From assembly GCA_020630895.1 (NCBI GenBank), contig JAHDII010000026.1:1-19809 (forward strand): a stretch of 19,809 nucleotides of DNA, given 5' to 3'. The position numbers and the translations under genes are program-made. Shown here piece after piece: positions 1 through 6,469 of the stretch. Origin of the DNA: Saprospiraceae bacterium (lineage in GTDB: Bacteria > Bacteroidota > Bacteroidia > Chitinophagales > Saprospiraceae). Position 1 is the first letter of the stretch. Each line of letters begins with the position of its first letter. The notes beneath the pieces are model-generated. The model ran no database searches. It saw nothing but the letters and a program-made list of their open reading frames with translations, and was not told where the DNA came from.

Positions 1-137
1 TTTCACAAAAGTTGTATTAGTAAGAATAAATTAAAATCCTTTTATTTAATTTGAGAAAATCTTAAAAAGAAAATGACATCTTAAAATTAGAAATGGTGAT
101 AATTATTTTAAACAGTTATTGATCTAAAAAAAAGAAC

Positions 138-965
138 ATGAAATTTATAGGACCAATACAAGAAACTATTTTTATTTCTGAAATCGTTCCAGAAAGAATG
201 TATATGTTTGATCAAGATTTAAAAACAGGTTTAAGTATAATTTGGAATATTGGAACTAATGCTTCTTTTATTATTGATGGAGCTAATGTAAATCTCAATA
301 AAAATTGTATTTTATTTATTTCAGAATTTCATAAAATAGAAAAATATCAATTTGAAAAATTAAATGTTATTCAATTTAATAAATCATTTTATTGTATAGA
401 AAAACATGATGATGATGTAGGTTGTCGAGGAGTTCTTTTTTTTGGTGGAATTTCTATTCCAAAAATTGTAGTTGAAAAAAATAAATTAAAATCATTTCAT
501 TTAATTTGGGAAATTCTCAAAATGGAAATGGAAGAAAATGACGCTCTAAAATTAGAAATGTTGAGAGTTCTTTTAAAAAGATTTTTAATTCTTTCTTTAA
601 GAATTTATAATAATAAAAACTTTTCTATTATCAACGATTCTACTAATATAGGAATTATTAGAGAGTATAATTATTTAGTAGAAATGCATTTTAGAAATAA
701 AACTAAAGTAGCAGATTATGCAAATATGTTATTTAAATCTCCTAAAACATTATCTAATGTATTTAAAAAATATATAGAAAAAACACCTCTTCAAATTATT
801 AATGAAAGAAGGCTTATTGAAGCAAAACGTTTATTAAGATATTCTGGACTACCTGTTCAAGAAATTGCAGATGAATTGAATTTTAATGATATACATTCTT
901 TCAGTCAATTTTTTAAAAAACATACCCAATTATCTCCTTCTAAATATAGAATATCAAAGCTTTAA
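138..965 (+). CDS. AraC-family transcriptional regulator
   Basis: A 275-residue protein with a C-terminal AraC/XylS DNA-binding domain at about residues 173-275. The first helix-turn-helix lies near 188-212 (VADYANMLFKSPKTLSNVFK) and the second near 239-262 (VQEIADELNFNDIHSFSQFF), ending in the typical LSPSKYR. The N-terminal half (about 1-160) looks like a cupin-type sensor domain. It contains FYCIEKHDDDVGC, with Cys57, Cys86, Cys96 and nearby His90 and Asp residues. From memory this motif recurs in Bacteroidota AraC regulators; a thiol or metal sensing role is only an inference. The ATG at 138 is the first plausible start and no SD-like sequence is seen, which is usual for this phylum. It stands directly upstream of the msrB-msrA run, which it may control through the direct repeats at 970-1002. 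Confidence 0.9.
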   Translation: MKFIGPIQETIFISEIVPERMYMFDQDLKTGLSIIWNIGTNASFIIDGANVNLNKNCILFISEFHKIEKYQFEKLNVIQFNKSFYCIEKHDDDVGCRGVLFFGGISIPKIVVEKNKLKSFHLIWEILKMEMEENDALKLEMLRVLLKRFLILSLRIYNNKNFSIINDSTNIGIIREYNYLVEMHFRNKTKVADYANMLFKSPKTLSNVFKKYIEKTPLQIINERRLIEAKRLLRYSGLPVQEIADELNFNDIHSFSQFFKKHTQLSPSKYRISKL

Positions 966-969
966 AAAC

Positions 970-1002
970 ATCAAGGGAATTTTCAACAAATATCAAGGAA
1001 AT
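970..1002 (+). promoter_or_regulatory. Paired direct repeats, candidate AraC-protein binding sites
   Basis: ATCAAGGGAAT at 970-980 and ATCAAGGAAAT at 992-1002 differ at one of 11 positions and start 22 bp apart, about two helical turns. AraC-family proteins commonly bind direct repeats spaced about 21 bp. The repeats lie between the regulator gene and the msrB -7 element, with the proximal copy near -43 relative to the inferred start. Assignment to this regulator is inference. Confidence 0.5.
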
Positions 1003-1032
1003 CCCACCTAACCATTAAGGATTCTTTACCCG

Positions 1033-1040
1033 TATCTTTG
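1033..1040 (+). promoter_or_regulatory. Bacteroidota -7 promoter element for msrB-msrA-tlpA
   Basis: TATCTTTG matches the Bacteroidota -7 consensus TAnnTTTG exactly and lies 44 bp before the msrB ATG. I find no good TTG -33 element 19-21 bp upstream. That fits a promoter needing an activator bound at the direct repeats immediately upstream. Confidence 0.55.
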
Positions 1041-1084
1041 TATCGTAAATCATAATATAATTCGTTAATTAAAAAAGAAAAGTT

Positions 1085-1540
1085 ATGTTACGTTGGAATG
1101 ATGTGATTCAATTAGCTAAAAATGGAAACCATACGCCTGATAGAAGAGTTGAAAAAACAGAACAAGAATGGAGAGAGATTTTAACTCCAGAACAATTTCG
1201 GATTACTAGAGCTAAAGGAACAGAAGCGAGATTTTCAGGAGAACATTGTTCTTCTTTTGAGCAAGGCTTGTACAATTGTATATGTTGTGAAACAGAATTA
1301 TTTGATTCTACAGAAAAATTTAATTCTGGAACAGGTTGGCCTAGTTTTACTCAGGCAGTTCAAGAAAATGCTATTAAATACGAATTAGACAATACTTTGG
1401 GTATGACTAGAGTAGAAGTCATGTGTAATGTTTGTGATAGTCATTTAGGGCATGTATTTCCTGATGGACCCGCTCCAAGCGGATTGAGATATTGTATTAA
1501 TTCAGAATCTTTAAAAAAGAATGAAAATGAAAAAAAATAA
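1085..1540 (+). CDS. msrB: Peptide-methionine (R)-S-oxide reductase MsrB
   Basis: Reduces the R epimer of methionine sulfoxide in proteins back to methionine. The 151-residue protein has the complete SelR fold signature: two CxxC zinc pairs (Cys65/Cys68 and Cys114/Cys117), the SGTGWPSF segment at 81-88, LGHVFPDGP at 121-129, and the catalytic cysteine Cys137 in RYCINS. Cys55 in SGEHCSSF sits where some MsrB enzymes keep a resolving cysteine. There is no signal peptide, so it should act in the cytoplasm. It is the first gene of a tight run with msrA, whose start overlaps the last 20 bases of this gene, so co-transcription from the 1033-1040 promoter is likely. The ATG at 1085 is the first available and leaves a leader of about 40 nt. 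Confidence 0.96.
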   Translation: MLRWNDVIQLAKNGNHTPDRRVEKTEQEWREILTPEQFRITRAKGTEARFSGEHCSSFEQGLYNCICCETELFDSTEKFNSGTGWPSFTQAVQENAIKYELDNTLGMTRVEVMCNVCDSHLGHVFPDGPAPSGLRYCINSESLKKNENEKK

Positions 1541-2078
1541 TCAAATTGCCACTTTTGGTGGAGGATGTTTTTGGTGTATTGAAGCAGTAGTCCAAAGATT
1601 AAAAGGAATAGAAAGTATTGTTTCTGGCTATACAGGAGGAGAAACAAAAGATCCAAATTATAAAGCTATTTGTACAGGTACAACAGGACATGCAGAAGTA
1701 GTTCAAGTAGAGTTCAATCCTAATGAAATTACTTATGAAGAATTAATAACTATTTTTATGACGAGCCATGATCCTACGACCTTAAATCGACAAGGAGCAG
1801 ATAGAGGAACACAATATCGTTCTATCATTTTATATCATAATGAAGAGCAAAAAAGCATTGCAGAAAAAGTAATAAACCAATTAAAAGATACTTTTTCTAA
1901 CCCAATTGTTACTCAATTAGAAGCATTAGATATTTTTTATCCTGCTGAAAAATATCATCAAGATTATTATAATAGAAATTCTTATGCTGGATATTGTAGA
2001 ATAGTGATTAATCCTAAAATTGCTAAATTGAAAAAGCAATATATGGATAAATTAAAGCCCGAATATATATCAGCATGA
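1521..2078 (+). CDS. msrA: Peptide-methionine (S)-S-oxide reductase MsrA
   Basis: Reduces the S epimer of methionine sulfoxide, complementing MsrB. The 185-residue protein has the canonical GGGCFWC motif with catalytic Cys16, GHAE with Glu59, DRGTQYRS with Asp94 and Tyr99, and a resolving cysteine at Cys159 in GYCRIVI. All expected catalytic residues are present. No signal peptide is seen. The start at 1521 overlaps the end of msrB by 20 bases; an in-frame ATG two codons later (1527) is equally possible. The stop overlaps the next gene's ATG in the sequence ATGA at 2075-2078, indicating translational coupling. A second, degenerate MsrA-like gene lies 2.6 kb downstream at 4667-5176. Confidence 0.97.
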   Translation: MKMKKNNQIATFGGGCFWCIEAVVQRLKGIESIVSGYTGGETKDPNYKAICTGTTGHAEVVQVEFNPNEITYEELITIFMTSHDPTTLNRQGADRGTQYRSIILYHNEEQKSIAEKVINQLKDTFSNPIVTQLEALDIFYPAEKYHQDYYNRNSYAGYCRIVINPKIAKLKKQYMDKLKPEYISA

Positions 2079-2689
2079 GATGGATGATATTAGTCGTTGT
2101 TACATTTTTGTTTTTATGCTCTTCAAGTAAAATTATTACAGATAGTTTTAATGTGAATAGTAAAAATATTTATGAATTAAATAATAAAGAAATGAGAGAT
2201 ACAATGAAATATGGAATAGAAGGACTTCAAGCTCCAGAATTAAGAGTAGATAAATGGGTAAATGGACAAGGAAAAGAGCAATCTGAAGCCGTTCTTTTAA
2301 AAGATATGGAAGGAAAATTTAAAGTTATTTATTGTTTTCAAGCATGGTGTCCAGGTTGTCATAGTAGAGGATTACCAGCCTTGCAAAAAATGGTTAAAGA
2401 ATTAAAAGAAAATGATAAAATAAAATTTTTAGCCATACAAACAGTTTTTGAAGGAAAACATGCTAATACTTTTGAAAGAATGATAGAAATTCAAAAAGAA
2501 TATGAATTAGAAATTCCTTTTGGTCATGATGAAGGTGATACATCTTCTAATAATCGAAGTAAAACCATGTTTGATTATCGAACAGGAGGAACTCCTTGGT
2601 TCATTTTAATAGATGAAAATAATAGAGTTATTTTTAATGATTTTCATCTTAATGTAGATAAGGCAATAGAATATTTAAAAAGTTTATGA
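2075..2689 (+). CDS. TlpA/redoxin-like thioredoxin-fold protein
   Basis: A 204-residue thioredoxin-fold protein. The redox motif is AWCPGCHS with Cys92 and Cys95, and the cis-proline loop is GGTPWFILID near 171-180. Residues 1-20 form a hydrophobic segment that looks like a signal peptide or anchor; the cysteine at 15 does not sit in a convincing lipobox. The 4-base ATGA overlap with msrA supports this start. A start at Met40 or Met44 would give a cytoplasmic protein and cannot be excluded. Co-transcription with msrB and msrA suggests a disulfide reductase or electron carrier for methionine sulfoxide repair. A periplasmic location would separate it from the leaderless MsrA and MsrB, so the partner is uncertain. 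Confidence 0.85.
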   Translation: MRWMILVVVTFLFLCSSSKIITDSFNVNSKNIYELNNKEMRDTMKYGIEGLQAPELRVDKWVNGQGKEQSEAVLLKDMEGKFKVIYCFQAWCPGCHSRGLPALQKMVKELKENDKIKFLAIQTVFEGKHANTFERMIEIQKEYELEIPFGHDEGDTSSNNRSKTMFDYRTGGTPWFILIDENNRVIFNDFHLNVDKAIEYLKSL

Positions 2690-2705
2690 TTATTTAAATA
2701 AGGAG

Positions 2706-2750
2706 AGAATAGAGGGCATTTTTTTAATGTCTCTCTATTCTTTTAATTTT
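2706..2750 (+). terminator. Hairpin terminator of the msrB-msrA-tlpA unit
   Basis: AGAATAGAG at 2706-2714 pairs with CTCTATTCT at 2733-2741. Further inner pairing of CATT with AATG surrounds a T-rich loop. The run TTTTAATTTT follows at 2741-2750. It begins 17 bases after the tlpA-like stop codon. Confidence 0.75.
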
Positions 2751-2751
2751 G
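2744..2751 (+). promoter_or_regulatory. Possible -7 promoter element for the GNAT-selO run
   Basis: TAATTTTG matches TAnnTTTG and lies 21 bp before the GNAT start codon. It overlaps the T-tract of the preceding terminator and has no clear -33 partner, so chance occurrence in AT-rich DNA is possible. Confidence 0.35.
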
Positions 2752-2772
2752 TAAAATTCAATAAATATTAAA

Positions 2773-3051
2773 ATGAATATTTCAGAAATAAAACACATTC
2801 CAGAACAACAACGATTTGAAATGGAAGTTGAAGATAGAATTGCTAAAGTAACTTATACAAAAGAAAATGATATTTTATATTTAGTACATTCGGAAGTTCC
2901 TTATCAATTAAGAGGACAGGGGATTGGTAAAATATTAGTAGAAAAAACATTTCAATATATGGAAGAAAATGATCTAAAAGGAGAAGCGATTTGTTCTTAT
3001 ATTAAAAAAGTAGCAAGAACCAATGAAAAATGGACAGAATTATTTTTATAA
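2773..3051 (+). CDS. Small GNAT-family N-acetyltransferase
   Basis: A 92-residue protein of the short GNAT type (YjdJ-like, COG2388). The acetyl-CoA binding loop is YQLRGQGIG, residues 44-52, followed by the expected helix KILVEKTFQYMEEN. Cys74 precedes a segment (SYIKKVARTNEKW) typical of this small subfamily. The acetylated substrate is unknown. It is the first gene after the 2706-2750 terminator and lies 21 bases before selO, so it probably opens a second transcription unit running to 6396. Confidence 0.85.
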   Translation: MNISEIKHIPEQQRFEMEVEDRIAKVTYTKENDILYLVHSEVPYQLRGQGIGKILVEKTFQYMEENDLKGEAICSYIKKVARTNEKWTELFL

Positions 3052-3072
3052 AGTCTATTAAATAATCTAAAA

Positions 3073-4650
3073 ATGAAAAAAATCAATTTAAATATATCAG
3101 ATACTTTTAATAAAGAATTACCTGCTGATCCTAATAAAAATAATACAAGAAGACAAGTACATCATGCTTGTTTTTCTTATGTAACTCCTAGAGTACCTTC
3201 TGCTCCTAAAATCATTCATACATCTAAAGAAATGTTAGAAGAAATAGGATTGAAAAATGGAGATGAAGAAACAGAACATTTTAAAAATATATTTTCTGGG
3301 GCTGAAATATTAGAGAATACTCAACCTTATGCGATGTGTTATGGAGGGCATCAATTCGGACATTGGGCAGGACAATTAGGAGATGGTAGAGCAATTAATC
3401 TTTGTGAAATTGAACACAATAATAAACGTTGGGCATTACAATTAAAAGGAGCAGGGGCTACACCTTACTCTCGTTCCGCAGATGGTTTAGCCGTTTTAAG
3501 ATCTTCGATAAGAGAACATCTTTGCAGCGAATCTATGTACCATTTAGGAGTGCCTACCACTCGTTCATTATCCTTAGCTCTTACAGGTGATGAAGTATTA
3601 CGAGATATGATGTATGATGGAAATGCTGCTTATGAAAAAGGAGCTGTAGTATGTAGAGTAGCACCTTCATTTATTCGTTTTGGAAATTTTCAAATATTTG
3701 CAGCAAGACAAGATTATGATACTTTAAAAAAATTAGTAGAATATACGATAAAACATTTTTATCCTAATATTAAAACAAAAGGAAAAGAAAGTTATATCGA
3801 ATTTTTTCAGCAAGTAGCAGAACGAACTTTAGATATGAGCATTCATTGGCAAAGAGTAGGTTTTGTTCATGGCGTAATGAATACAGATAATTTATCCATT
3901 TTAGGTCTTACTATTGATTATGGTCCCTACGGTTGGTTAGAAGGATATGATCCTAATTGGACACCCAATACTACCGATGCTCAAGGAAAAAGATATCGTT
4001 TTGGAAACCAAGCCAATATTGCTTTATGGAATTTAATTCAATTAGCGAATGCCTTATATCCTATGATTGAAGAAGTAGAACCTCTTGAAAAAATTCTTCT
4101 TCATTTTAAAAATGAATATCCTAAAAGAAATAAAAAAATGATGTTGTCAAAATTAGGATTACATACAGATGACGTTGATTCAATATCTTTTATCAATCAG
4201 TTAATAAAAACACTACAAATTACAGAAACAGATATGACAATATTTTTTAGAAATTTGGCTAATATTTCTAAAGAAGAAAAAAAAATAGGGGAGAATTTAA
4301 AAATAATAATGCCAGCATTTTATCGTCCTTCAGAAGTTGTAAATGAAATTCGGTTAGAATGGGAAAAATGTTTATCTCAATATGTTGAATTATTAAAAAA
4401 AGAAAATAGGAACGATGAAGAAAGAAAAGAAAAAATGAATCAAGTGAATCCTAAATATGTATTTAGAAATTATATGGCACAAATGGCAATTGATAAAGCC
4501 AATGAAGGAGATGAATCTTTAATAGAAGAATTGTATCAATTATTCAAAAAGCCTTATGATGAACAAATAGAAAACGAAAAATGGTTTGCTTTACGTCCTG
4601 AATGGGCAAGACATAAAGTAGGTTGTTCTATGTTATCTTGTAGCTCGTAA
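3073..4650 (+). CDS. selO: Protein adenylyltransferase SelO (YdiU/UPF0061 family)
   Basis: A 525-residue pseudokinase-fold enzyme that transfers AMP to Ser, Thr or Tyr of target proteins; in characterised members the targets include redox proteins. Family motifs are clear: GGHQFGHWAGQLGDGRA at 91-107, LKGAGATPYSR at 124-134 with the nucleotide-binding Lys125, SIREHLCSESMYHLGVPTTR at 145-164, and HGVMNTDNLSILGLTIDYGP at 266-285 with the acidic catalytic residues. The C-terminus is CSMLSCSS. Cys523 occupies the antepenultimate position that is selenocysteine in animal SelO, so this is a cysteine form. Length matches the family. It sits between the GNAT gene (21-base gap) and an MsrA-like gene (16-base gap), consistent with an oxidative-stress operon. 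Confidence 0.95.
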   Translation: MKKINLNISDTFNKELPADPNKNNTRRQVHHACFSYVTPRVPSAPKIIHTSKEMLEEIGLKNGDEETEHFKNIFSGAEILENTQPYAMCYGGHQFGHWAGQLGDGRAINLCEIEHNNKRWALQLKGAGATPYSRSADGLAVLRSSIREHLCSESMYHLGVPTTRSLSLALTGDEVLRDMMYDGNAAYEKGAVVCRVAPSFIRFGNFQIFAARQDYDTLKKLVEYTIKHFYPNIKTKGKESYIEFFQQVAERTLDMSIHWQRVGFVHGVMNTDNLSILGLTIDYGPYGWLEGYDPNWTPNTTDAQGKRYRFGNQANIALWNLIQLANALYPMIEEVEPLEKILLHFKNEYPKRNKKMMLSKLGLHTDDVDSISFINQLIKTLQITETDMTIFFRNLANISKEEKKIGENLKIIMPAFYRPSEVVNEIRLEWEKCLSQYVELLKKENRNDEERKEKMNQVNPKYVFRNYMAQMAIDKANEGDESLIEELYQLFKKPYDEQIENEKWFALRPEWARHKVGCSMLSCSS

Positions 4651-4666
4651 AAAATAAATTTCAATA

Positions 4667-5176
4667 ATGGTAGAGCTAAATAAAATTGGATTGGGAGGTG
4701 GGTGTCATTGGTGTACCGAAGCTATTTTTCAAAGTTTAATTGGAGTAGAAAAAGTAGAGCAAGGATGGATTGCTTCAAGCGAGGAAAACAATACTTTTTC
4801 TGAAGCAATAATAATTCATTTTGATTCTGCTAAAATATCCTTAAATACATTAATAGAAATTCATTTATATACGCATAGTTCTACTTCCAATCATTCAATG
4901 AGAAAAAAATATCGATCAGCTATTTATACTTTTTCTGAAAAACAAAATCAAGAAGCAAAAAGTATTTTAATACAATTGCAAGAGCAATTTTTTAAAACAT
5001 TAATTACTCAAGTATTACCTTTTGTTGATTTTAAATTAAATCAAGAAACATTTTTAAATTATTATAAAAAAAATCCAGAAAAAGCATTTTGTAAAAAATG
5101 GATTGATCCTAAATTAAAATTGATATTTAGTAAATATTCAAAATTCACAAAATCTAAAAATCATATTCATATTTAA
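4667..5176 (+). CDS. Divergent MsrA-like protein
   Basis: A 169-residue relative of MsrA. It aligns with the window's canonical MsrA over its length but is strongly diverged. GGGCHWC keeps Cys13 and Cys16, with Phe changed to His. The GHAE motif is reduced to FSE with Glu46 kept. HDPTT becomes HSSTS, and DRGTQYRS becomes SMRKKYRS, retaining the Tyr and losing the Asp. A C-terminal cysteine (Cys142) aligns with the resolving Cys159 of MsrA. No signal peptide is seen. It may still reduce methionine sulfoxide, act on a different substrate, or be non-catalytic. It lies 16 bases after selO and 11 bases before the hydrolase-OsmC gene, so it is almost certainly co-transcribed with both. Confidence 0.8.
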   Translation: MVELNKIGLGGGCHWCTEAIFQSLIGVEKVEQGWIASSEENNTFSEAIIIHFDSAKISLNTLIEIHLYTHSSTSNHSMRKKYRSAIYTFSEKQNQEAKSILIQLQEQFFKTLITQVLPFVDFKLNQETFLNYYKKNPEKAFCKKWIDPKLKLIFSKYSKFTKSKNHIHI

Positions 5177-5187
5177 AAAATAAAATT

Positions 5188-6396
5188 ATGAAAAGTGAAA
5201 AACTATCCATTATCAATCGAAAGGGTATAAAATTAAATGCGCGTTTAGAATTACCTCCCAATTCGAAAGCTAAAAAATTTGCCATATTTGCTCATTGTTT
5301 TACTTGTAGCAGTAATTTAAATGCTGCTATTCATGTTACAAGAGCTCTTACATTACATGGATTTGGAGTCATTAGATTTGATTTTACAGGATTAGGAAAT
5401 AGTCATGGAGAATTTGCAGATAGTCATTTTTCAGCGAATATTTTAGATATTAAAGATGTCCATCAATTTATTACAGAACATTATCAAGCACCTTCTTTAT
5501 TGATAGGACATTCTTTAGGAGGTGCTGCTGTAATTGCAGCAGCGTCTGAATTAGAATCTATTAAAGCAGTAGCAACAATAGGAGCCCCTGCAAGTGCCGA
5601 ACATACTACTCGTCATTTTTCTCATCAGATTAGTGAAATAGAAACAAAAGGAAATGTAAAAGTAAATATAGGAGGAAGACCTTTTAATATTAATAAAGAA
5701 TTTGTAGAAGAATTTAAAAAAACAGATTTATTAGCTATTGTTGCAAAATTAAAAAAGCCTTTATTAATTATGCATTCTCCTTTTGATACTATTGTAGGGG
5801 TAGAGAATGCTCAAAAAATTTACCACCATGCTTTTCATCCTAAAAGTTTTGTTTCTTTAGATCAAGCAGATCATTTATTAAGTAAAAAAGAAGATGCTGC
5901 TTATGTAGGAAATATAATAGGAACTTGGGTTCAACGATATTTTCCTAAAAAAATCAATCATGAATTATCTACAGAAGGAGAACAAATTGTAGGACATCTT
6001 AATCTGTTAGAAGATAATTTTACTACATCTATTCAGACAAAAAATCATAGCTTTATTGCAGATGAACCCTCATCTATTGGTGGAGATGATTTTGGTCCTT
6101 CACCCTATGAATTATTAAACGGAGGACTAGCCGCTTGTACTGCCATGACTTTAAAATTATATGCTCGACGTAAAAAATGGGATTTACAAGAAGTCTTTGT
6201 TTATTTAACTCATTCTAAAAAACAAATTCAAGAAGGAGATAAAAAAACTTCATTAGATCACATTCAGAAAAAATTAAAATTTGTAGGAAACTTATCGAAT
6301 GAACAAAAAGAACGATTGAAAGAAATTGCTGCAAAATGTCCAGTTCATAAAACGCTAACTAATGATATTATTATAGATACAGCTATTGTTTATTAG
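5188..6396 (+). CDS. Alpha/beta hydrolase-OsmC fusion protein
   Basis: A 402-residue two-domain protein. Residues about 1-250 are an alpha/beta hydrolase with nucleophile elbow GHSLGG (107-112, Ser109), probable acid Asp200 in SPFD and probable base His229 in ADHLL. Residues about 265-402 are an OsmC/Ohr-type domain with the two reactive cysteines, Cys317 in LAACTAMT and Cys384 in KCPVHKTL. OsmC proteins reduce organic hydroperoxides through a thiol mechanism. The hydrolase half could release or process lipid substrates, but its substrate is unknown. This fusion is a known arrangement in bacteria. Its position last in a run with selO and the MsrA-like gene supports a role in oxidative defence. 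No signal peptide is seen. Confidence 0.92.
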   Translation: MKSEKLSIINRKGIKLNARLELPPNSKAKKFAIFAHCFTCSSNLNAAIHVTRALTLHGFGVIRFDFTGLGNSHGEFADSHFSANILDIKDVHQFITEHYQAPSLLIGHSLGGAAVIAAASELESIKAVATIGAPASAEHTTRHFSHQISEIETKGNVKVNIGGRPFNINKEFVEEFKKTDLLAIVAKLKKPLLIMHSPFDTIVGVENAQKIYHHAFHPKSFVSLDQADHLLSKKEDAAYVGNIIGTWVQRYFPKKINHELSTEGEQIVGHLNLLEDNFTTSIQTKNHSFIADEPSSIGGDDFGPSPYELLNGGLAACTAMTLKLYARRKKWDLQEVFVYLTHSKKQIQEGDKKTSLDHIQKKLKFVGNLSNEQKERLKEIAAKCPVHKTLTNDIIIDTAIVY

Positions 6397-6406
6397 AAAA
6401 GAAAAA

Positions 6407-6442
6407 ATAAATCCGTATTGAAATATTTCAATACGGATTTAT
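6407..6442 (-). terminator. Perfect inverted repeat between convergent genes
   Basis: Two 18-base arms (6407-6424 and 6425-6442) are exact reverse complements, built around the core AAATCCGTATTGAAAT. On the minus strand the hairpin is followed by a T-rich run (complement of 6396-6408), so it should stop the cellulase transcript, whose stop codon ends at 6470. It also lies 10 bases after the plus-strand hydrolase-OsmC stop and may serve both genes, although the plus side lacks a T-tract. Confidence 0.8.
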
Positions 6443-6469
6443 GAAGGACTAAAAAAAAAATTATCCACT

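Noticed and set aside
1441..1656. Minus-strand 71-codon frame over the msrB-msrA junction
   Set aside because: It is antisense to two complete conserved enzymes and its translation is Leu/Phe-rich without motifs.
2088..2122. Lipoprotein signal in the first TlpA-like protein
   Set aside because: The cysteine at residue 15 is preceded by FLFL, lacking the small residues of a lipobox; an ordinary signal peptide or anchor is more likely.
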